This document shows positions 1-5,128 of a stretch of DNA of 7,539 nt, piece by piece; the first letter of the stretch is position 1, and the number at the start of each line of letters is the position of its first letter. The notes beneath the pieces were generated by a model. The model worked only from the letters and a program-made list of their open reading frames with translations, searched no databases and was not told the origin of the DNA. The stretch is from JACOYH01 sp964469735 (lineage in GTDB: Bacteria; Patescibacteriota; Minisyncoccia; Minisyncoccales; MHMH01), in NCBI GenBank assembly GCA_964469735.1, contig CAYXYS010000027.1, positions 1-7,539 on the forward strand, read 5' to 3'. A program made the position numbers and the translations under genes.

Positions 1-5
1 TGAGT

Positions 6-102
6 ACCGAGCGCTCAGTTTGACCGAGCAACCCCGTGCCCAAGTAATTAATTATAAAATTTAAATATTGAACAGATTATCATACAAAACTGAGTGCTCG
101 GT
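6..102. repeat. Imperfect long inverted repeat flanking an AT-rich stretch
   Basis: Arms 6-21 and 87-102 are complementary over 16 bp with one mismatch (left core CGAGCGCTCAG, right core CTGAGTGCTCG). They enclose a very AT-rich segment at about 44-86. ACCGAGC also occurs as a direct repeat at 6-12 and 23-29. I see no target-site duplication next to the arms, so this is not clearly a transposable element. It could be part of the origin architecture or the remnant of a distant hairpin. Confidence 0.5.
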
Positions 103-360
103 TTCGCTTCGCTCAAGTTATCCCCTGTTTTCGCTGTTATCCCCATAGTTTTCCACATTTTTCCACTACAAGTACATTATCACCCACAAACAAACATCGG
201 TCAACCCCGTTAGAAATCTTTGGCATATATGCTAAATCTTATCCATATAATCGTAATTTTACGTTCATTTTCGTAGATTTCTAACGGGGTCAACCACCTT
301 ACCTTAACAAAATAGCCAAGGTTTTCCACTTTTTATCCACAGTTCCCTTATTTCCCACTT
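44..360 (+). other. oriC: Candidate replication origin: AT-rich stretch plus DnaA-box-like cluster
   Basis: This is a gene-free region. An AT-rich stretch (about 44-86, a plausible unwinding element) is followed by nonamers close to the DnaA consensus TTATCCACA, all in the same orientation. They are TTATCCCCT 118-126, TTATCCCCA 137-145, TTTTCCACA 149-157, TTTTCCACT 159-167, TTTTCCACT 322-330 and a perfect TTATCCACA at 333-341. Two pairs (149/159 and 322/333) are spaced 10-11 bp, about one helical turn, as in many origins. A small inverted-repeat element at 205-289 separates the two clusters. Against the call, no dnaA, dnaN, rpmH or parA is visible, and all genes to the right point towards this region, which is unusual next to an origin. 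A plasmid-type origin or a DnaA-titrating site would look similar. Confidence 0.55.
205..289. mobile_element. MITE-like element, copy 1, with 4-bp target duplication
   Basis: Terminal inverted repeats of 15 bp match perfectly: CCCCGTTAGAAATCT at 205-219 and its complement at 275-289. TCAA flanks both ends (201-204 and 290-293), which looks like a 4-bp target-site duplication. The interior has no coding capacity but holds the palindrome GCATATATGC (223-232) and a CGTAA/TTACG hairpin (252-263). The size (85 bp), perfect ends and flanking duplication fit a non-autonomous miniature element. A degenerate relative with the same end design lies at 4981-5109. The mobilising transposase is not in this window. 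Confidence 0.65.
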
Positions 361-391
361 TAAAACAATTGTCCGGCAGCAACCCAAACTA

Positions 392-420
392 AAATGAAAG
401 AGGCTGAACCTCTTTCATTT
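392..420 (-). terminator. Intrinsic terminator of the three-gene membrane operon
   Basis: A perfect 12-bp stem (392-403 with 409-420) has a 5-nt loop. Read on the minus strand it is followed by TTTTAGTTT. It lies 36 bp beyond the stop codon of the DUF4015 gene at 456, so it most likely ends the operon that starts near 4598. The stem is symmetric and could also stop plus-strand transcription, but no plus-strand gene is seen. Confidence 0.8.
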
Positions 421-455
421 GATATATCTAATTTAATTTTACTTCTCCTGTTTTA

Positions 456-1685
456 TTATCTTCTCAAAGCTTCCCTTGTGTATTCTCCGGAAGGATTCCA
501 GAGCAGCCAACCTTTGGCGCCCGATTCCTCGGCCGCTAATATCTGCTCTCTCACTTTTTGGGCATCATAATATATTTCCCTGTCTGTATCTTTGTTAATG
601 TCAAAATCTTGAAGCCAAGGCCTGATTTTCGCGGCAGCTCCAATTGATTCTATATAGTCTTTGGCTATAAAAATAGACCTGGCAACAATGGGATAAGGAT
701 TACCGGAAACCGTTTCTGATAAATCATCTGAGTTATAAGGAATGTAAGCTCCCGGCAATCCTCTTTTTTCATCCCTGCTGACTTGAAGCCCGCCGTAAAA
801 ATGGCTGGGATAAAGCATATAGGAAATATAGTCGAAATTTTGGGCGGCGTCGTAAGTCCTCTGGCCGATCTCCGTAGAGTTGCGATGGGCAGCCACATAA
901 CCGAACAAATCAACCGAAAGAATTATATCGGGGTTATAATTTTTAAGGGAATTGGAAAGCCGAGAAAAAAAGCTACTTATCACCTGGTATTTTTCTTCGG
1001 AATTCTTGTCGTAAAAAGGATAAATGGCGCCCTTGACGTCGCCGTCGGACGGGAACCTTATATAATCGAACTGCAGCTCGTCAAATCCGAAATCAATCGC
1101 TTTTTTGGAAAAATCAATTATATAATTCTGAGCTCCCGCCCCTTTAGGGTCCAGCCATAATCCCCCTCCTCCGTCTTCCCAAATTTCTAGAGAGCCGTTT
1201 TCCGTCTCAGTTTTAAGATACCAGTCCGGATGGCTGTCTTTAAGAGAAGAATCCCTGAAAACGCATATTCTGGCTATTACCCAAACGTTCTTTTCGTGAA
1301 GCTCCTTTAGGTAGTCTTTGAGGGACAAAGGCATATATGGGCCGTCGTGCTCTTTAATATCTATGACTACCGCGTTTAGCTCGGTTTCCTCCAGGAGGGA
1401 ATTTATTTCCTTGCGAACAGCAACCGCCTTAGAATGGCTGGAATTGGCAATAAATTCGTTAAGATAAATTCCCTTAACGTTCTCGCTTTGTTCCTCGAGG
1501 GAATTATAAATAATTTCTTGTGAAAGATTTATTCCGGGATTCTCTGTTTCCAGCGAAGGTTCGCTTTCCAGTTCTTCTGGATAATAAACTGCCGTACGCC
1601 ATTGAGTGGAAACAAAAACTCCTCCGGCAATCAAGGCAAGGAGGGAAAGGGCTGGCAGAATAATTGAAACCCTCAAACCGAACAT
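456..1685 (-). CDS. Signal-anchored DUF4015-family putative glycoside hydrolase
   Basis: This 409-aa protein has an N-terminal hydrophobic segment at residues about 5-27, probably an uncleaved anchor or signal peptide that places the domain outside the membrane. A polar linker (about 30-68) follows, then a TIM-barrel-like domain with the conserved DUF4015 strands: KGIYLNEF 71-78, AVVIDIK 105-111, WVIARICVFRD 135-145, WLDP 177-180, ELQFDYIRFPSDG 203-215, LSVDLFGY 256-263, YISYMLYPSHF 286-296, RPWLQ 355-359 and GWLLWNP 392-398. The family is a predicted glycoside hydrolase. Acidic residues at strand ends (Asp109, Glu204, Asp207, Asp259) are candidate catalytic groups, but the substrate is unknown. 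The ATG lies only 2 bp after the ATPase stop, so translation is probably coupled. No further gene lies beyond it before the terminator. Family assignment is firm; enzymatic activity is inferred. Confidence 0.88.
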   Translation of the reverse strand: MFGLRVSIILPALSLLALIAGGVFVSTQWRTAVYYPEELESEPSLETENPGINLSQEIIYNSLEEQSENVKGIYLNEFIANSSHSKAVAVRKEINSLLEETELNAVVIDIKEHDGPYMPLSLKDYLKELHEKNVWVIARICVFRDSSLKDSHPDWYLKTETENGSLEIWEDGGGGLWLDPKGAGAQNYIIDFSKKAIDFGFDELQFDYIRFPSDGDVKGAIYPFYDKNSEEKYQVISSFFSRLSNSLKNYNPDIILSVDLFGYVAAHRNSTEIGQRTYDAAQNFDYISYMLYPSHFYGGLQVSRDEKRGLPGAYIPYNSDDLSETVSGNPYPIVARSIFIAKDYIESIGAAAKIRPWLQDFDINKDTDREIYYDAQKVREQILAAEESGAKGWLLWNPSGEYTREALRR

Positions 1686-1687
1686 AT

Positions 1688-4240
1688 CTAAGGCTGGTTA
1701 ATCATCAGAGAGAACGATTCTGGATTTATTTCCACCTTGTCGCCCCTCTTTAATTCTCCAGACAATAGGGCGGAGGCCAAAACGTTTTCCACTTTATCCT
1801 GCACCACTCTTTTCATCTGCCTGGCCCCAAAGGTGGGATCGTATCCTAATTCGACGATTTTCTCTTTTAAAGGCTCGGTGACGATAAATTCTATTCCTTT
1901 TTGTTTAAGACCTTTTTTAAGCTTGACCATTATGAGCTCGGAAATATCTAAAAGGTTTTTCTTGCTTAAAGGTTTAAAAATAACCACTGCGTCAAAACGA
2001 TTAATGAATTCCGGCCTAAAAGTTCCGGCCTCGAAAAGATAATCGAGCATTTTTTGCTTTAGTTCCTGCCAATCGGATTTTTCTTTAAGGGCTTTGAGAA
2101 TCATCTGGTAGCCGGCATTGCTGGTAGCGATAATGATTGTATTTTTGAAATTGACTTTTCTGCCAACGCCGTCTGTTAAAAATCCTTCATCTAAAACCTG
2201 CAGAAAGAGATTTAAAATATTCGGATGGGCCTTTTCCAACTCATCTAAAAGAATCAATGAAAAAGGATCTTCCCTGACGGCGGTAGTCAGCAATCCCTCT
2301 TCTCCAACAGAGCCAATCAATCGGGAAATATCTTTGACATCTTGGAATTCTGACATATCCAGCCTGATCATTTTCTGCTCGGAACCAAAGTATATTTGAG
2401 CCAGGGCCTTTGAGGTTTCGGTTTTCCCTACTCCGGTAGGCCCCAAGAAGAGAAATGTTCCCATTGGGGCCGATTTGATTTGCATCTCAGCCCGAGCTCT
2501 TCTTAAGGCAGTAGATACTTCTCTGACTGCCTCTTCCTGATTGATGATTCTTTGGTGGATAAGCTCTTCCAAATTCAAAAGCTTCTTTTTTTCCTTGGCT
2601 TCGACTTCGCCCACCGGCACCTGGGTTCTCTGGGAAACTACGGATGCAACATGCGAGGGCAAAACAGTTCCGTCTCTGACCGACTTTTTCACGTAAATCA
2701 TCACTTCGTCCAAAAGATCCAAAGCTTTTTTGGGAAAAGGATTGCCGGTTAAATACCGCTTGCACAAAGACACTATCTCCCTTAAAGCGGGGTAGCTGAC
2801 AAAAAGATTGTATTTGTTTTCCAGCCGAAGAGAAAGATTCTCCAGAACAAGCATGGTTTCTTTTTCTGAAAGTTCAGTTACTTCCACTTTTTCAAGAAGA
2901 TTTAAAACGGAAGGATTCTGCTCTATGTTTTTATGAAGTCCGGCGTAGCTGGTGATAGCCACAATTTGAAACTGAGGCAAATGGAGATAGGAAGAAATTA
3001 CTCCGGAAATATCTATCATTCCCGGCCCGGGTTTTACGGCTATAAAGTTATGGAATTCATCTATCACCAAAATCACATTGCCCGCCGAAACAACCTCCTG
3101 GAAAATGGCATCTAATGTGGCTTCTACGTCTTCGGGATTGGAAAATTCCGCCAAGAGGGCCTGCATGTCCAGCTCAACAACTCTTTTGTAGTTCACGTCG
3201 GGAAGGCTTTGTCCAAAAACCGATTTCCTAACAATTCCCTGGATAATCCCCTTTCTGCCGACTCCGGGCTCCCCCACCAACAAAACGTTATTATATTCAT
3301 GTCTGGCTAAAATTCTTTCGGTTTGCTCTATTTCCGACTCGTGCCCGATAATTTCAGGAAACTTCTGCCTCTTGGCGCTTTCGGTCCAGTCAATAGAATA
3401 CTTATCCAACGTCACCGTGTATCCGGCGGTCCACTCTTTAGCTAAGGTCCCTTTTTTTATCAAATTATCATATTCCCACCACCTCTTTTCCCGTTCTCTC
3501 TTTCTGGTGAGAGACTCGTACCACCAGGTCAAATTTTCAATATCTTCTACTCTCAAATTATTTTCGACTAAGAGATGCTGAAATATCGGGTCTTTTTTTG
3601 CCAAAGACGTAAAAACGTCTCCGACTTCAATTCTGGAGTGGCCCCTTCCCTTGGCGATTTCCGCCGATTCCAAAATAATTTCCTCCAATCCGGCGCTTTC
3701 CGGAGTGCCGGGAAAATTCTGCTTAAGGGCTTTTTTAATCTCTTTGGGATTAAGCAAAAGGCGGATAAAAACAAAATCGGTAAGCTCCGGATTTATCGAA
3801 AGAAGGTAATGGAAAAGAATCGTGGAATTGGCCCTGGCTTCTTTTTGGGATTTTTGGAACTGGAGGGACCTGAATACGGCTCCAGCCGAACCAAAGCTCA
3901 ATAACTCCGCCAAATTGCGGTCTTTCGGATTTTTAAGAAATTCCTCCAAAGCAAAAGGCAGTTTCGGATTTTTAAGCTTTAATTCGAAAAAAGAAGATTT
4001 CAGCCAGGCTGCCGCAGAAAAAGACAAAGACAAGAGAGATATTCCCAGCAGAAGCGAATTGCTGGCTGGGGAAAAGGATGTCGTAAAGAAGCCGTAAATA
4101 AAAAACAGGAAAGCGACAGTAAAAAATACGAATAAAACCTTCTGGAGAGCCCGAGCAATCAGGAAAATCGGGTTCCGGGAGTGAGATACGGCTTTGTATA
4201 TGCCGGTTTTTTTTAAATTAAAATAGAATTTTGAATCCAT
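1688..4240 (-). CDS. Membrane-anchored ClpB/ClpC-like double AAA+ ATPase with degenerate first domain
   Basis: The protein has 850 aa. Two hydrophobic segments (about 32-54 and 60-80) form a membrane hairpin, so the rest is probably cytosolic. A Clp_N-like helical repeat region spans about 105-235 (second repeat near 184-235). D1 (about 295-515) has Walker A GEPGVGRK (323-330), with Arg329 at the invariant Lys. Walker B VILVIDE (389-395) is kept, but the usual ERRF arginine fingers are replaced by NLLEKVEV and the pore-loop KYRG by an unrelated stretch (363-373). D2 (about 552-840) keeps Walker A GPTGVGKT (600-607), Walker B LILLDE (662-667), sensor-1 Asn708, arginine finger Arg748 (EFINR) and sensor-2 GAR (805-807). 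The GYVGY pore loop is deleted (LIGSVGEEGLL, 641-651). No ClpP-docking IGF/LGF tripeptide follows sensor 1, which resembles ClpB. D2 is likely the active motor and D1 structural. The start overlaps the upstream gene by 23 bp. 'clpC' or 'clpB' would be misleading. Confidence 0.9.
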   Translation of the reverse strand: MDSKFYFNLKKTGIYKAVSHSRNPIFLIARALQKVLFVFFTVAFLFFIYGFFTTSFSPASNSLLLGISLLSLSFSAAAWLKSSFFELKLKNPKLPFALEEFLKNPKDRNLAELLSFGSAGAVFRSLQFQKSQKEARANSTILFHYLLSINPELTDFVFIRLLLNPKEIKKALKQNFPGTPESAGLEEIILESAEIAKGRGHSRIEVGDVFTSLAKKDPIFQHLLVENNLRVEDIENLTWWYESLTRKREREKRWWEYDNLIKKGTLAKEWTAGYTVTLDKYSIDWTESAKRQKFPEIIGHESEIEQTERILARHEYNNVLLVGEPGVGRKGIIQGIVRKSVFGQSLPDVNYKRVVELDMQALLAEFSNPEDVEATLDAIFQEVVSAGNVILVIDEFHNFIAVKPGPGMIDISGVISSYLHLPQFQIVAITSYAGLHKNIEQNPSVLNLLEKVEVTELSEKETMLVLENLSLRLENKYNLFVSYPALREIVSLCKRYLTGNPFPKKALDLLDEVMIYVKKSVRDGTVLPSHVASVVSQRTQVPVGEVEAKEKKKLLNLEELIHQRIINQEEAVREVSTALRRARAEMQIKSAPMGTFLFLGPTGVGKTETSKALAQIYFGSEQKMIRLDMSEFQDVKDISRLIGSVGEEGLLTTAVREDPFSLILLDELEKAHPNILNLFLQVLDEGFLTDGVGRKVNFKNTIIIATSNAGYQMILKALKEKSDWQELKQKMLDYLFEAGTFRPEFINRFDAVVIFKPLSKKNLLDISELIMVKLKKGLKQKGIEFIVTEPLKEKIVELGYDPTFGARQMKRVVQDKVENVLASALLSGELKRGDKVEINPESFSLMINQP

Positions 4241-4598
4241 AAAAAATTCCCAATGCTAAAAGAACCGGCAAAGCCAGCCAAGAGAGAAAAACGGCGATTC
4301 CCGCCAGCAAAACGATAATTTCGGTGGCTAAACCGGCAACAACCAGAAAGCTCCTCATAATCGCTCCAATCGTTCGAGATATCATATTAAAGGAAAAAGC
4401 CTCAACCCATCTTTTCAAGTCGAAACCCTTCCCGTAAGAATAGCGGTATCTTCTCCAAGGCGAAAAAAAGGTCTTCAACAATACGGGAACGGACCAGTAA
4501 TTAAGGTTGAATTTCAAACAATTTCCCCACCCCTTCAGAATGCTTTTAGGCCGGTCAATGAAGTGCCATTGCAGATATAAGAAAAATATGTTTCCCAT
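4218..4598 (-). CDS. Small membrane protein of unknown function, first gene of the ATPase operon
   Basis: The protein has 126 aa from ATG 4598 (MGNIFF). Residues about 1-50 are mixed aromatic and basic (WHFIDRPKSILKGW, then FFSPWRRYRYSYGKGF). The C-terminal half is strongly hydrophobic, with about two helices (near 70-90 and 95-120). I do not recognise a named family. The frame stays open upstream to a TTG at 4622, but a perfect extended -10 (TGATATAAT) lies between that TTG and the ATG. Transcription should therefore begin at or within 1 nt of the ATG, giving a leaderless message. The C-terminus overlaps the start of the ATPase gene by 23 bp, implying translational coupling. A role as membrane partner or scaffold for the ATPase is inferred only from this arrangement. 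Confidence 0.8.
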   Translation of the reverse strand: MGNIFFLYLQWHFIDRPKSILKGWGNCLKFNLNYWSVPVLLKTFFSPWRRYRYSYGKGFDLKRWVEAFSFNMISRTIGAIMRSFLVVAGLATEIIVLLAGIAVFLSWLALPVLLALGIFYGFKILF

Positions 4599-4605
4599 CG
4601 ATTTT

Positions 4606-4614
4606 ATTATATCA
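4606..4614 (-). promoter_or_regulatory. Extended -10 promoter of the ATPase operon, probably leaderless
   Basis: TGATATAAT reads on the minus strand from 4614 to 4606: a perfect TATAAT with the TG of an extended -10. The expected start point is about G4599 or A4598, which coincides with the ATG at 4598. No good -35 is visible; the corresponding position is T-rich sequence from the upstream terminator. Confidence 0.65.
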
Positions 4615-4615
4615 C

Positions 4616-4645
4616 AAAACAAAAAGCGATGGCTATGCCACCGCT
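4616..4645 (-). terminator. Intrinsic terminator of the tRNA-Val unit
   Basis: On the minus strand AGCGGTGGC (4645-4637), loop ATA, GCCATCGCT (4633-4625) forms a 9-bp stem with one G-U pair. It is followed by TTTTTGTTTT (to 4616). It lies 17 bp beyond the encoded CCA of the tRNA-Val(UAC) and directly abuts the next promoter. The G-U pair forms only in the minus-strand transcript (the other strand gives A-C), which supports the direction. Confidence 0.8.
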
Positions 4646-4699
4646 AATCCCCCCTTGGTTATGGTGCGCGATGCAGGGATTGAACCTGCGACCTCTGCG

Positions 4700-4809
4700 A
4701 CCCGCCTGCTGTAGCCACTTGTGAGCCCAGATGGATTCGAACCATCGGCCTTTCGGATGTGAACCGAACGCTCTGCCACTGAGCTATGGGCTCAAGCTTT
4801 AGCGGGCAG
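4700..4809 (-). other. Intron-like insertion in tRNA-Val(UAC) carrying a whole tRNA gene
   Basis: The 110-nt insertion consists of 16 nt, the 72-nt tRNA-Val(CAC) and 22 nt. Its ends can pair: ACCTGCCCGC (4811-4802) with GCAGGCGGGT (4709-4700) gives 10 bp with one G-U and one C-A mismatch. This helix would stack directly on the anticodon stem and leave TTTAC, with the anticodon, as a 5-nt bulge. There is no room for group I or group II intron cores. It does not form a canonical archaeal bulge-helix-bulge. Confidence 0.65.
4722..4793 (-). tRNA. tRNA-Val(CAC), nested inside the tRNA-Val(UAC) insertion
   Basis: This is a complete 72-nt cloverleaf. Acceptor GAGCCCA/TGGGCTC pairs 7/7. The D arm is GCTC-AGTGGCA-GAGC, the anticodon arm TTCGG-TTCACAT-CCGAA with anticodon CAC, variable region AGGCC, T arm GATGG-TTCGAAT-CCATC, and discriminator A. 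CCA is not encoded (CAAG follows), so it needs CCA addition, unlike the outer tRNA, which encodes CCA. Its D-arm segment is identical over 16 nt to that of the outer tRNA, 53 bp away. All canonical arms are intact, so it should be functional once excised by RNase P and a 3' processing nuclease. Confidence 0.93.
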
Positions 4810-4848
4810 GTGTAAACGCAGCGCTCTGCCACTGAGCCAATCGCGTAT

Positions 4849-4861
4849 AAATCTAACGGGG
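4849..4861 (+). repeat. Solo end of the MITE-like repeat family
   Basis: AAATCTAACGGGG matches the right end of the element at 275-289 in its last 10 bases (TCTAACGGGG). If 4844-4861 is aligned with 272-289, 15 of 18 bases agree. No matching left end is found nearby. It separates the tRNA remnant at 4862 from the 5' end of tRNA-Val(UAC) at 4846. Confidence 0.45.
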
Positions 4862-4885
4862 TCTAACCACTGAGCTAAGTTCCCC
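4862..4885 (-). pseudogene. Truncated 5' end of a tRNA
   Basis: On the minus strand this reads GGGGAACT, TA, then GCTCAGTGGTTAGA: an acceptor strand, the universal 8/9 spacer and most of a D arm. The sequence then switches abruptly to CCCCGTTAGA, the end of the repeat family. No matching 3' half (an acceptor ending in AGTTCCC) occurs in the window. It is most simply a tRNA gene cut within the D arm, possibly by insertion or deletion at the repeat. Confidence 0.6.
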
Positions 4886-4896
4886 ATTTCACTTGG

Positions 4897-4924
4897 ATAT
4901 TAACACATCTTTACTAAAATTCAA
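4897..4924 (-). promoter_or_regulatory. Possible promoter of the tRNA-Val unit
   Basis: On the minus strand TTGAAT (4924-4919), a 16-bp spacer and TAATAT (4902-4897) form a weak sigma70-type promoter. A start point near 4890 would lie just before the tRNA remnant. It may once have served the lost tRNA and now drive the nested valine tRNAs. It overlaps the base of the hairpin at 4920-4949. Confidence 0.4.
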
Positions 4925-4949
4925 ATCCGCCTTAACGGGCGGATTTGAA
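4920..4949 (-). terminator. Perfect 12-bp hairpin, possible terminator
   Basis: TTCAAATCCGCC (4920-4931) pairs perfectly with 4938-4949 around a 6-nt loop. On the minus strand TTTTAGT follows, so it could end transcription coming from the MscS-like gene 180 bp upstream. The T tract is short, and the distance leaves the assignment uncertain. A smaller hairpin CAGAAG/CTTCTG lies beside it at 4963-4976. Confidence 0.5.
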
Positions 4950-4980
4950 CTGCGCAAATATACAGAAGCACTTCTGCAAA

Positions 4981-5109
4981 CCCCATTAGAAGTCCTAGCC
5001 AGAAAAAATTAAGATAATTTTTTCTGCTTATAACTTATAGAAATCTATAAAACTCTCCGCCCTATTCTTTATCAATGCGTGGTTGAGAGCAGATGCACTT
5101 CTAACGAGG
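4981..5109. mobile_element. MITE-like element, degenerate copy 2, with 4-bp target duplication
   Basis: The ends CCCCATTAGAAGT (4981-4993) and ACTTCTAACGAGG (5097-5109) are inverted copies with two mismatches, and match the termini of the element at 205-289. CAAA flanks both sides (4977-4980 and 5110-5113), again a 4-bp duplication. The interior is non-coding and holds a perfect 11-bp inverted repeat (5000-5010 with 5016-5026) and TTATAGA/TCTATAA (5035-5050). The divergence of the ends suggests an older insertion. It fills most of the gap between the MscS-like gene and the tRNA cluster. Confidence 0.55.
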
Positions 5110-5128
5110 CAAAGGATCCCTAGGTAAA

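Larger units (their letters stand above)
4662..4846 (-). tRNA. tRNA-Val(UAC), interrupted in the anticodon loop by 110 nt that contain another tRNA
   Basis: Two separated halves make a complete 75-nt cloverleaf. The 5' half (4846-4810) has acceptor ACGCGAT, D arm GCTC-AGTGGCA-GAGC, anticodon stem CTGCG and loop TTTACAC with anticodon TAC. The 3' half (4699-4662) has anticodon stem CGCAG, variable AGGTC, T arm GCAGG-TTCAATC-CCTGC, acceptor ATCGCGC, discriminator A and encoded CCA. The anticodon stem pairs 5/5 and the acceptor 6/7, with an A1-C72 mismatch. The insertion (4700-4809) sits at or near 38/39; a 37/38 boundary is also possible and gives loop TTTACAT. Whether a mature tRNA is made is unknown: splicing, ligation of two halves, or a decaying pseudogene are all open. 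Both tRNAs here read valine codons. Confidence 0.75.

Noticed and set aside
201..300. CRISPR array suggested by recurring CCCCGTTAGAAAT words
   Set aside because: The copies are inverted pairs at irregular spacing with 4-bp flanking duplications, not direct repeats with uniform spacers, and no cas gene is present.
783..1160. Plus-strand open frame of 125 codons opposite the DUF4015 gene
   Set aside because: It is antisense to a clear conserved protein, with no family signature of its own. The other plus-strand frames opposite the ATPase, MscS-like and MATE genes are shadows in the same way.
1688..4240. Calling the ATPase a ClpP protease subunit (clpC or clpA)
   Set aside because: No IGF/LGF-type ClpP-docking tripeptide follows sensor 1, the pore loops are missing and there is a membrane anchor.
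4599..4622. Longer reading frame of the small membrane protein starting at TTG 4622
   Set aside because: The extra 8 codons run through a perfect extended -10 element and begin in the T tract of the preceding terminator. The ATG at 4598 fits a leaderless start.
4700..4809. Group I intron in the tRNA anticodon loop
   Set aside because: After removing the nested tRNA only 38 nt remain, too few for a catalytic core.
4700..4811. Archaeal-type bulge-helix-bulge intron
   Set aside because: The available pairing gives one long helix and a single 5-nt bulge, not two 3-nt bulges separated by 4 bp. No splicing endonuclease is visible here.
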